NCBI GenBank assembly: GCA_963745765.1
Contig: CAVUYQ010000011.1
Span: forward strand, 1-64,000
DNA length: 64,000 nucleotides
From: Ww85 sp963745765
GTDB taxonomy: Bacteria > Desulfobacterota > Desulfobulbia > Desulfobulbales > Desulfocapsaceae
Direction of reading: 5' to 3'
The notes beneath the pieces are model-generated. The model did no database searches and had not been told where the DNA came from. It was given only the letters and a program-made list of their open reading frames with translations. Numbering within the stretch: the stretch's first letter is position 1; each line of letters opens with the position of its first letter. Shown piece after piece: positions 16,666 to 24,380 of this stretch. A program made the position numbers and the translations under genes.

Positions 16666-17945
16666 TTACCCTGCTGTTGATATTTGGTCTTCTCCTTCTT
16701 ATCCTGATCAATGTGCCGATAGCGGTTGCCCTCGGGAGCATAGCGCTCATTGGCATGGTGCTGTCAAAAGGGGTTGATACCATCTACAATGCCGCCCTGT
16801 CGATGTTTGATGGTGCGACAAATTTCCCCCTGCTGGCCATACCGCTTTTTATCCTCGCCGGTGCCCTGATGAACACCACGAGCATTTCACGGCGCCTGAT
16901 CAACCTGACGTCGGCCATGATCGGCTTTGTGCGCGGCGGGCTGGCGATGGTGAATGTCGGGGTATCAATGTTTTTCGCTGAAATCAGCGGATCGGCGGTG
17001 GCCGATGTTGCGGCGATCGGATCCGTGCTCATCCCGGCGATGAAAAGACGGAACTACTCTCCGGAACTTTCGGCGGCGGTGACCTCCTCGTCCGCCTCGA
17101 TTGCGATCATTATCCCGCCCTCCATTGCCATGATCATCTATGGTGCGCTTTCGGACACCTCAATCGTTAAGCTTTTTGTCGCCGGCATTATCCCGGGGGT
17201 ACTCGGCGGTTTTTCAATGATGGGACTCTGTTACTGGTATGCCGTACGCTACGATCTGCCGCGGGAAGCTGCCTTTTCCCTGCGCAAATTGTGGGTGGCC
17301 TTCAAGGAGGCGGGCTGGGCGCTGACGCTGCCGGTGATTATTCTCGGCGGTATTTTCGGCGGCGTCGTCACGGCAACCGAAGGTGCCGGCCTGGCGGTTG
17401 TCGCCGCGTTGCTGATCGGCGGCGTTATTTACCGGGAACTCGACTGGAGACATCTGCGCAAGGCGATGGTGGAAGGTGTCACCCAGACGGCGGTTGTTAT
17501 GCTGCTTGTCGCCACTTCGGCGGTGCTCGGTCTGTATCTCACCGAGATACAGATACCCCAGGCCTTTGCCAAATGGATGATAGGCTTTACCGCCAACAAA
17601 CTGCTGCTGCTGGCCCTGCTGAATGTGATGCTTTTTATCGTTGGCATGTTCCTGCATGGCGCTGCCGCAATTATCCTCATTGTGCCCATTGTCATGCCGC
17701 TGGTACATCAGATGGGCATCAATCCCATCCAGTTCGGCCTGATCATGACCCTGAATATCGCCATCGGGCAGCAAACGCCTCCGGTGGCCAGTGTTCTGGT
17801 CACTTCCTGTTCAATTGCCAAGACAGACATCTGGGAGACAACCAAGGTTAACATCCCGTTTATCCTGGTGCTCCTTGGCGTGCTGATGCTCGTTACTTAT
17901 TTCCCTCCAGTCTCACTGACACTGGTTAATATTTTTTACGGTTAA
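16662..17945 (+). CDS. dctM: TRAP transporter large permease DctM (copy 2)
   Basis: A 427-residue TRAP transport subunit differing from copy 1 at two residues (GGVVTATEG and GINPIQ). All transmembrane segments and landmarks are kept, so it should be functional. Its stop overlaps the start codon of a pdxA remnant (TAATG), reproducing the arrangement in the first operon and showing that the whole dctQM-pdxA-dehydrogenase-racemase string was duplicated before the downstream genes decayed. Confidence 0.95.
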   Translation: MITLLLIFGLLLLILINVPIAVALGSIALIGMVLSKGVDTIYNAALSMFDGATNFPLLAIPLFILAGALMNTTSISRRLINLTSAMIGFVRGGLAMVNVGVSMFFAEISGSAVADVAAIGSVLIPAMKRRNYSPELSAAVTSSSASIAIIIPPSIAMIIYGALSDTSIVKLFVAGIIPGVLGGFSMMGLCYWYAVRYDLPREAAFSLRKLWVAFKEAGWALTLPVIILGGIFGGVVTATEGAGLAVVAALLIGGVIYRELDWRHLRKAMVEGVTQTAVVMLLVATSAVLGLYLTEIQIPQAFAKWMIGFTANKLLLLALLNVMLFIVGMFLHGAAAIILIVPIVMPLVHQMGINPIQFGLIMTLNIAIGQQTPPVASVLVTSCSIAKTDIWETTKVNIPFILVLLGVLMLVTYFPPVSLTLVNIFYG

Positions 17946-18095
17946 TGCAAATGGTTACTACGAGAAAACCGCGGATTGCCCTGGTTATGGGCGACCCCTG
18001 CGGCATGTGTATTGCCCCTCCGAACAAGGAAACAATGCACTGGCCCGACTTGGCGGTGCCTTTGGAGATGAAGAGATAAAGGAGTTTGGGACTTA
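17945..18095 (+). pseudogene. pdxA2 remnant with large internal deletions
   Basis: Begins with 62 bases identical to the start of pdxA2 (9551-9612), then joins sequence like 9918-9968 (the TTGNACAAGGAAGCAATGCAC-type stretch, with changes), then like 10217-10250 (GGAGATGAAGAGATAAAGGAG region), then the last bases of the gene (like 10558-10580). Roughly 85% of the gene is lost in three deletions. The surviving pieces are in the original order, so this was a true second pdxA and not a chance insertion. Confidence 0.9.
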
Positions 18096-18113
18096 AAGAA
18101 GGAGAGGACAGTA

Positions 18114-18998
18114 ATGTTGAAAACAATCGGTTTTATCGGTCTTGGCATGATGGGGCATGGCATTGCCGCGAATATCCTGAAAAGCGGTTACTCGCTCAGG
18201 GCCATGGCACACCTCAACCGGGAGCCTCTCGAGCGATTGGTTGCGCGTGGTGCCGTTGAAGGTTCAACTCCGGCGGAACTCGCCGCCTCCTGCGATGCGG
18301 TATTCCTTTGCGTGCGCGGCGCTGAAGAGGTTGAGGAGATTGTCTATGGAAAGGATGGTTTGTTGGCGGGCTGCCGGGCGGGGTTCATTGTTGTTGATTG
18401 CACGACCAGCCATCCCGGTTTGAGCATACGGATTGCCAAAGATCTACAGGAGCGTGATGCCCGGTTCGCCGATGCTCCTGTCACCCGTGCGCCAAAGGAC
18501 GCAGAGGCGGGACGGCTGAACAGCCTGGTCGGTGCTGACGATCAAACCTTTGCCGCGATCAGGCCCATCCTGGAAACATACTCGGAAAATATTGCGCACT
18601 TCGGTCCTCCCGGAGCCGGTCATAGTGCCAAATTGATAAACAACTTCATCACTTGTGGTTATACAGCCCTGATTATTGAGGGTATGGCCATGTGCTCGCG
18701 TGCCGGCGTTGATGCCCGGAAACTGTATGAGACGATGGCGGAAGGCGGTGCAAACAGCGGCATCTTGAGGAAAATGGTACCGCCGCTCCTGGATGGCGAT
18801 CTGACCGGCCATCAGTTTTCGATCGGTAATGCGTACAAGGATGTCAGTTATTTCCGCCAGTTTGCCGAAGCATGTGATTTCAAAAGTGTTCTCGTCGGCC
18901 CCCTGCAGTCGGTCTATCGCACGGCCGTCGAAGCGGGATTGTCGGATCGTTTTATGGCTTCGCTGATTGAACTGCATCAGGGCGGGTCAGACGAGTAA
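18114..18998 (+). CDS. 3-hydroxyisobutyrate dehydrogenase-family oxidoreductase (copy 2)
   Basis: A 294-residue paralogue of the gene at 10590, intact and retaining the Rossmann GLGMMGHGIAANI and the GAGHSAKLINNF catalytic Lys. About 21 residues differ, clustered at AVEGSTP, EEIVYGKDGLLAGCRAGF and the C-terminal VGPLQS. It has an ATG start with GAAGGAGAGG upstream. The genes on both sides of it (pdxA and racemase copies) are destroyed, yet this one is kept open, which implies selection for its product, perhaps with altered substrate preference to match DctP2 and the COG4091 enzyme. Confidence 0.9.
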   Translation: MLKTIGFIGLGMMGHGIAANILKSGYSLRAMAHLNREPLERLVARGAVEGSTPAELAASCDAVFLCVRGAEEVEEIVYGKDGLLAGCRAGFIVVDCTTSHPGLSIRIAKDLQERDARFADAPVTRAPKDAEAGRLNSLVGADDQTFAAIRPILETYSENIAHFGPPGAGHSAKLINNFITCGYTALIIEGMAMCSRAGVDARKLYETMAEGGANSGILRKMVPPLLDGDLTGHQFSIGNAYKDVSYFRQFAEACDFKSVLVGPLQSVYRTAVEAGLSDRFMASLIELHQGGSDE

Positions 18999-19029
18999 TA
19001 ACCCGTACATGTACAAACCCAGGCTGGAA

Positions 19030-19198
19030 GGAGCCATCCACACGGCTTTTTCATGAGGTTGCCGACCGCCTGGGTCGCAGGGTAACCCTGGTTTTGCGCG
19101 TCTGGTCAGACGCCTTTGCCTTGTTGAACGAGAGGGAACGGCCGGGGCGCGATAGCGGGGTATTCGGCGTTGCAATGCTGGGGCCGGGGTGGGTGTAA
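19030..19198 (+). pseudogene. Asp/Glu racemase remnant
   Basis: The sequence after the dehydrogenase first follows the leader of the racemase gene (like 11472-11507), then jumps into the middle of it and follows 11880-12050 with many substitutions before degenerating. The first 120 codons including the catalytic cysteine are missing, so no product is expected. Confidence 0.85.
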
Positions 19199-19265
19199 AA
19201 AGCTCCATTGATTTTAATTCACCCGATTCGCAAAGCGTTGTGCCAGGGGCAACCTCTAGGATTCC

Positions 19266-19346
19266 GATCTTGAGGTTCAGCAGACCTATAACGAGCTGTT
19301 GCTGATGTACCGTGAACTGTATAAGGATACGGAAACATCATTTTGA
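19266..19346 (+). pseudogene. Possible C-terminal tail of an FGGY-type kinase
   Basis: An open frame with no start encodes QQTYNELLLMYRELYKDTE and then a stop. The Tyr-rich helix resembles the last helix of FGGY carbohydrate kinases. It would be the end of a kinase gene otherwise lost. The match is short and could be accidental. Confidence 0.3.
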
Positions 19347-19403
19347 AAATCTGGTAAAAATGGATCTGCCGCAAGGATGGGTAAAGTAGAAAGAGAGAAG
19401 TTT

Positions 19404-20435
19404 ATGGCCGTTGCCAGGAACGTCCTGGTGACTCTGGGGCTCGGCTTTATCGGTGCGGCCATCGCCTCCTATGCCGGGTTGCCCGCTGCAGCACTTCTCG
19501 GGTCCACACTGGCGGTTTCCTGCGCTGCCATCGGCGGCATAGCAAAAGATATCCCGGTCTCTGTCCGGGATTTCGCCTTTGTCATTATCGGTTGTTCTCT
19601 GGGCAGCGGCATCACCCCGGAAGCGCTGGGAGATGCGGTTCACTGGCCTCTGAGTCTCTTCATACTCGGTCTTGCCGTGGTCGCCATGATGTTTTTCTGC
19701 AGTTTGGTTCTTACCAGATTTTTCAATCAATCTGTCGAAACGGCAATTCTTGCCACATCGCCTGGAGCTTTAGCTTATTCTCTTGCCATGGCCGCAGACG
19801 GTGTGGGCGAGGCACGGGCGATCGTGGTCATTCAGACAATTCGTCTGTTTCTGATTATTGCGCTGCTCCCTCCCATGCTGAACATGTTTAACCTGCACCT
19901 GCAACCGGTCACCGGTTCAGCCGTCACCGTTCTCGGTGGTGCTGATCTTGCTCTTGTTGTCTGTGTTGCTCTCTTCACCGGCTGGGTGGTAAACAGATTC
20001 AGGTTTCCGGCCGCCTATTTTTTGACCGGGGTGTTTGTCAGCGCTGTTGCTCAGTTAGCCGGATTCGTTTCCGGTCGGCCGCCTGTTGAAATATTATTTA
20101 TCGGCTTTGCCGTGACCGGTTCTGTCGTTGGCGTCCGTTTCTCGAGCATTCCCTGGCCGGATCTCAAACGGTTTTTTTCCGCTTCTCTGATCAGTCTTGC
20201 CGTCTCGGGCCTGATCTGCGGAATTTTCGCCCTGCCGGTGTCGGTATTCCTGTCAATCCCCTACGGCCAGGTCTTTGTCGCTTTTGCCCCGGGTGGTGTT
20301 GAGGCCATGACGGCGATGGCACTGTCGCTTGGCTATGATCCTACCTTTGTGGCGGTTCACCATATTTTCAGGATCTTTTTGCTTATTGGTCTTCTATCGG
20401 TGGTGATGCGAATCAAAAAATTTCGAACCGCCTGA
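19404..20435 (+). CDS. AbrB-family (PF05145) membrane protein
   Basis: A membrane protein of 343 residues with about ten hydrophobic helices in two similar halves. It matches the family once named 'ammonia monooxygenase/AbrB duplication': GLPAAALLGSTLAVSCAA, VIIGCSLGSGITPEAL, LATSPGALAYSLAMAADG with the conserved SPGA(L), and near the end VFVAFAPGGVEAMTAMAL with the matching APGG. Its function is unproven, a transporter or regulator-like membrane protein being usual guesses; it often lies beside carboxylate transport genes. The ATG at 19404 is chosen because AAGAGAGAAG lies just upstream; an ATG at 19377 in frame lacks a spaced Shine-Dalgarno. Not related to the Bacillus AbrB DNA-binding protein. 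Confidence 0.87.
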   Translation: MAVARNVLVTLGLGFIGAAIASYAGLPAAALLGSTLAVSCAAIGGIAKDIPVSVRDFAFVIIGCSLGSGITPEALGDAVHWPLSLFILGLAVVAMMFFCSLVLTRFFNQSVETAILATSPGALAYSLAMAADGVGEARAIVVIQTIRLFLIIALLPPMLNMFNLHLQPVTGSAVTVLGGADLALVVCVALFTGWVVNRFRFPAAYFLTGVFVSAVAQLAGFVSGRPPVEILFIGFAVTGSVVGVRFSSIPWPDLKRFFSASLISLAVSGLICGIFALPVSVFLSIPYGQVFVAFAPGGVEAMTAMALSLGYDPTFVAVHHIFRIFLLIGLLSVVMRIKKFRTA

Positions 20436-20578
20436 TATCCTTCTTACTGTTTGTGTATTATTTCCAGCTTAAAAGGATCATCTCCGTTTTTTGAATGAGA
20501 GAGCAAGAATCGGAGTGTTTCTTTTCTTCAAGTCCCCTATAGTATCATCCGAAGCTAATCATCACCAAAGGAATAGTT

Positions 20579-21109
20579 ATGAATTCAGAGGCACGATCAA
20601 TGACGGGATTTGAATGGCTGCTGCTGATCGTTCTGTCAATTCTCTGGGGCGGTTCCTTCTTTTTTATCAGCATCGCGGTAAGCTTCTTTCCGCCGTTCAC
20701 TATTGTTGCGCTGCGCCTGAGTATTGCGGCCGTTTTTCTTCTTGCCGTGGTCTATTTAGGCGGATCGGGGCTGCCTGGTGACCGGTCGATCTGGCTCGCC
20801 TTCCTGGGTATGGGCGTGTTAAACAACGCTATTCCTTTCACCCTGATTGTCTGGGGACAAACCCAGATAGCCAGTGGACTGGCCTCTATTCTTAATGCAA
20901 CAACTCCTTTTTTTACCCTGATAATCCCTGTAATTGCTATCGTTCTTGGCTGCGCCGTTCTTGGCGAGCGGCTTGAGATAAAGCATTTTGTCGGTATGGG
21001 GCTGATCAGTCTCGGTCTCCTGGCCATCGACGGCCGACTGTTCAGGTTGGTGCAACACCGTTTTTGCACAAGACCGGCAGTGCTTTCCGCTGCCGAAAAA
21101 GAATCGTAA
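20579..21109 (+). CDS. Shortened EamA-family permease
   Basis: EamA (DMT superfamily) transporters have ten helices and about 290-310 residues; this protein has 176. Residues 12-115 are a normal first half (LSILWGGSFFFISIAV, IVALRLSIAAVFLL, LNNAIPFTLIVWGQTQIASGLASILNATTPFFT). From about residue 118 the text reads IPVIAIVLGCAVLGERLEIKHFVGMGLISLGLLAIDGRL, which is the style of the family's C-terminal end. An in-frame internal deletion of about 120 residues would explain this. The product might be a six-helix protein able to dimerise, or a dead gene that has not yet acquired a stop. Confidence 0.75.
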   Translation: MNSEARSMTGFEWLLLIVLSILWGGSFFFISIAVSFFPPFTIVALRLSIAAVFLLAVVYLGGSGLPGDRSIWLAFLGMGVLNNAIPFTLIVWGQTQIASGLASILNATTPFFTLIIPVIAIVLGCAVLGERLEIKHFVGMGLISLGLLAIDGRLFRLVQHRFCTRPAVLSAAEKES

Positions 21110-21118
21110 CTTCCAGTC

Positions 21119-22186
21119 ATGTCCGGGCAAGAAAAAAACTTTTACCACACGGAAGAGAGCAGGTGGGCAGCCGTTGCCGCACGTGACCAAGGCGCTGACA
21201 AGCATTTCTATTATGGCGTCCAGACGACGGGCGTCTATTGCCGGCCCGGCTGTTCATCACGGTTGCCGAACCGTCAGAATGTGGTTTTTTTCAACACGCC
21301 CATGGAGGCGGAATCAGCCGGCTATAGACCATGCAGGAGATGCAGGCCGGGAGCTGATTCTGCTGATGCTCGTACGGGAAAAATTATTATTGCTTCATGC
21401 AGGGCCATTGAACAGGCTGGGAAGCCGATTAAACTCGCCGATCTCGCCGCAGAAGCCGGATTGAGCAGATATCATTTTCATCGTCTTTTCAAAAAGATGG
21501 TCGGTCTTACCCCCCGGCAATACGGTTCGACACTTCAGGCGAAACGTTTCCGCGGCCTGCTCCGGAGCGGGTGTTCGGTTACCAGAGCCCTGTATGGAGC
21601 CGGCTTCGGTTCAAGCAGCCGTCTCTATGAAAAAAGCGGAGAGGATATGGCCATGCAGCCCAGGGTATATAAAAACGGTGGTAGCGGAATAACCATACAC
21701 TATGACGCTGTCCGCTGTTTTCTTGGCTGGGTCATGGTTGCCGTGACTGAACGGGGTATCTGTGGCGTTGATTTCGGGGATAATCCGGAAGCGCTTCAGG
21801 TCCAGTTAAGGGACCGCTTTCCCCGGGCCGATCTTGAGAGAGGCGGCCCCGGTTTCGCCGCGCTCATTGAAACCGTTATTTCTTTTGTCGAACAGCCCCG
21901 GGCCGGGCTGCACCTGCCCCTGGATATTCAGGGCACGGTCTTCCAGCAGAGGGTCTGGCAAACACTCCGCCAGATCAAGCCGGGATGCACTGCCAGCTAT
22001 ACGGACATTGCCGAGGCAATCGGCAACCCAAAAGCGGTACGGGCCGTCGCTAAAGCCTGCGCTGCCAACAGGATCGCCGTTCTCATTCCCTGCCATCGGG
22101 TGGTTCACCAGGATGGCAGACCTGGCGGTTACCGCTGGGGCGTGAAACGAAAAGAGCGCCTCCTGGCCCTTGAAAAAGAAGGCTGA
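21119..22186 (+). CDS. ada: Ada: bifunctional O6-methylguanine-DNA methyltransferase and activator
   Basis: A 355-residue adaptive-response protein. The N-terminal zinc domain has Cys41, Cys45, Cys72 and Cys75 (VYCRPGCSSR and PCRRCRP), the first of which accepts methyl groups from phosphotriesters. An AraC-type helix-turn-helix follows at about 95-185 (LAAEAGLSRYHFHRLFKKMVGLTPRQY), and the C-terminal methyltransferase domain has the active site IPCHRVV with Cys325. All three parts are complete. It starts 9 bases after the EamA stop, so it may share a transcript with it. Methylated Ada activates its own promoter in enterobacteria; I see no clear Ada box here. Confidence 0.96.
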   Translation: MSGQEKNFYHTEESRWAAVAARDQGADKHFYYGVQTTGVYCRPGCSSRLPNRQNVVFFNTPMEAESAGYRPCRRCRPGADSADARTGKIIIASCRAIEQAGKPIKLADLAAEAGLSRYHFHRLFKKMVGLTPRQYGSTLQAKRFRGLLRSGCSVTRALYGAGFGSSSRLYEKSGEDMAMQPRVYKNGGSGITIHYDAVRCFLGWVMVAVTERGICGVDFGDNPEALQVQLRDRFPRADLERGGPGFAALIETVISFVEQPRAGLHLPLDIQGTVFQQRVWQTLRQIKPGCTASYTDIAEAIGNPKAVRAVAKACAANRIAVLIPCHRVVHQDGRPGGYRWGVKRKERLLALEKEG

Positions 22187-22320
22187 TCATCATCGTTACC
22201 GCCATTGTCAGCGCTATTCTTTCAATATCCCTCTTTCTCCTTATCTTTTCCGCATGAGGGGTTTGTAGAAAAAAGGACGCTGCTACGTTCGCCGGCGGGT
22301 GGATAACAAGGGAGGTTTTC

Positions 22321-24060
22321 ATGTCAAGATTGATGTCACGATATACGGTTGCTGGTTTTTTTTGTGTCGGGTGCGTGCTGCTTGCCGGCACGCTGGTCTC
22401 AAGTCAACCGGGTGAGCCGATTATCGAGGGGCAGCGGATGCATCCGGTTCAGGCTGCAAACGGCATGGTGGTGACGAGCCACTTCCTTGCCACGCAAACG
22501 GCCCTCGACGTCCTGAAAAAAGGCGGCAACGCCATCGATGCGGCAGTCACGGCCGCCTTTTCCCTGGCCGTTACCCAGCCGCGCTCAGGCAATATCGGCG
22601 GCGGTGGGTTTATGCTGATTTCCTCGGAGAAAAATGATGAGGTGGTTGCCATCGACTACCGGGAGAAAGCGCCGTTGCAGGCCGCCGAGGATATGTTTCT
22701 GGACGGTGAGGGAGAGGTTGACAGTGAACGTTCACGCTATTCCCATCTGGCCGCCGGCGTACCCGGCACGGTGGCGGGACTGGTCCTTGCCCTTGAACGG
22801 TATGGAACAATCGCTCTTTCCGAGGCCCTGGCTCCGGCCATACGGCTTGCTGAAGAAGGCTTTGTGGTTACCGGGAGATTCAGCGAAGGGCTGAAGGCCG
22901 AAGAAAAAAGGCTGCGCCGCTGGGAGTCTACCAGAAAGACGTTCTACAAAGCTGACGGTTCCTATTATGAACCGGGCGATCTCTTTGTCCAGAAGGAACT
23001 TGCGGCCACGCTCAAGCGCATCTCAGACCAGGGAGCTGCAGATTTCTACCGGGGGAAAACAGCAGAATTGCTGGTGGCCGAAATGCAAAGACATGGCGGC
23101 CTGATCACCATGGAAGACATGAAATCCTATGAACCGGTTATCAGAAAGCCCGTCCATGGGACCTATCGCGGTTATGACGTCTATTCCATGTCACCGCCCA
23201 GTTCAGGAGGGACCCACGTGATTGAGCTGCTGAACATTCTGGAGGGATTCCCGATTTCCGAATACGGGCATAATTCGGCGCAAACCATTCACCTGATGGC
23301 CGAGGCCATGAAACGGGTTTATGCCGACCGCTCGCGTTATCTCGGTGATGAGGATTTTGTGAGCGTGCCCCTGCAGGGCCTGCTGTCAAAGAACTACGCC
23401 GGGTCGCTTCGTGAAGTAATCGATCCGGTTCGGGCCATGCCGAGCAGTGAAATTGGGCCGGGAAACCCTTTGCCATACGAGAGTAATGAAACCACCCATT
23501 TTTCCATTGCGGACAGATACGGTAATGCTGTTTCCAACACCTATACGATAAATTTCAGCTATGGCTCCGGGATCGTGGTGGGCGGGGCGGGTTTTCTGCT
23601 CAACAACGAAATGGATGATTTCTCGGCAAAACCGGGCGTGCCGAATGCTTACGGCCTTCTTGGCGGAGAGGCCAATAAGATTGAACCCGGGAAGCGCATG
23701 TTGAGCTCGATGTCACCGACGATTGTCAAGCAGGGTGGCAGGAACTTTCTGGTTACGGGCAGTCCCGGCGGGTCCCGTATCATCACCACGACACTGCAGG
23801 TCATCCTCAATGTTATCGATCATGGTCTCAATATCCAGACGGCGGTAGCAGCCCCCCGCGTCCATCATCAATGGTTGCCTGATGAGCTGCGTGTTGAGGA
23901 GGGGTTGAGTCCGGATACCATAAGACTTCTGGAAGCTAGGGGGCATACGGTCAGGGTGAAATCCGCCATGGGAGCGATTCAGTCCATTATGATCAAGGAC
24001 AAGATGATGTTCGGTGGCGCCGACCCGCGCCGGTCGACATCCCAGGCGGCCGGTTTTTGA
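22321..24060 (+). CDS. ggt: Gamma-glutamyltransferase
   Basis: A 579-residue periplasmic enzyme that transfers or hydrolyses the gamma-glutamyl group of glutathione and similar compounds. An N-terminal hydrophobic segment (VAGFFCVGCVLLAGTLV) serves as signal peptide. The precursor is cut autocatalytically before the nucleophile Thr391 in NETTHFSIAD. Other landmarks are RSGNIGGGGFML, the substrate-binding Arg in DYREKAP, and the GSPGGSRI loop in the small subunit. Length and arrangement are standard. GGGAGG precedes the ATG. A single-gene unit is likely, with an intergenic hairpin downstream. Confidence 0.96.
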   Translation: MSRLMSRYTVAGFFCVGCVLLAGTLVSSQPGEPIIEGQRMHPVQAANGMVVTSHFLATQTALDVLKKGGNAIDAAVTAAFSLAVTQPRSGNIGGGGFMLISSEKNDEVVAIDYREKAPLQAAEDMFLDGEGEVDSERSRYSHLAAGVPGTVAGLVLALERYGTIALSEALAPAIRLAEEGFVVTGRFSEGLKAEEKRLRRWESTRKTFYKADGSYYEPGDLFVQKELAATLKRISDQGAADFYRGKTAELLVAEMQRHGGLITMEDMKSYEPVIRKPVHGTYRGYDVYSMSPPSSGGTHVIELLNILEGFPISEYGHNSAQTIHLMAEAMKRVYADRSRYLGDEDFVSVPLQGLLSKNYAGSLREVIDPVRAMPSSEIGPGNPLPYESNETTHFSIADRYGNAVSNTYTINFSYGSGIVVGGAGFLLNNEMDDFSAKPGVPNAYGLLGGEANKIEPGKRMLSSMSPTIVKQGGRNFLVTGSPGGSRIITTTLQVILNVIDHGLNIQTAVAAPRVHHQWLPDELRVEEGLSPDTIRLLEARGHTVRVKSAMGAIQSIMIKDKMMFGGADPRRSTSQAAGF

Positions 24061-24380
24061 AATGAGAACTCACAGTTAAGGGGAAGCATGTCATGCTTTT
24101 CCAGGTATGGCCTGAGCCCGTTATGGGCAAAAAAGGGGGACAACCATGCTAAAAATTAAATTACCCTCTGATAACGGCACGGGCAGAGCAAATTGTTAGA
24201 GCTTAGCTGAAAGGATCACGGTATATTCGGCGAAGTGTAATGGGGCTGTGTGCTCTTCCCTGGTCCTCGTCGTGTGCTCTTCCCCGGTACTCCTGCAGCT
24301 CCCGCAACCTAAAAGGTATTGATTTATGAGGTCCGCATGCTTCGGCAATAACGCATTCAACACAGATACCCGCAAGAAAA
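24061..24380. other. Intergenic region between ggt and the efflux operon
   Basis: Contains a short hairpin at about 24078-24103 (AAGCAT, 3-base loop, ATGCTT, extended by G-U pairs) that could help end the ggt transcript, and a twice-repeated GTGTGCTCTTCC at 24248 and 24272. The promoter of the efflux operon should lie here but no strong -35/-10 pair is obvious. Confidence 0.35.

Larger units (their letters stand above)
16045..18006 (+). repeat. Long direct repeat, copy 2
   Basis: Copy of 7651-9612 with about 8 differences by eye. It starts with the last bases of a dctP1-type gene and its hairpin, and ends 62 bases into a second pdxA whose remainder is mostly deleted. Confidence 0.93.

Noticed and set aside
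24247..24286. Short direct repeat GTGTGCTCTTCC, two copies
   Set aside because: Only two 12-base units 24 bases apart; no spacer or repeat array that would suggest CRISPR or a regulatory iteron.
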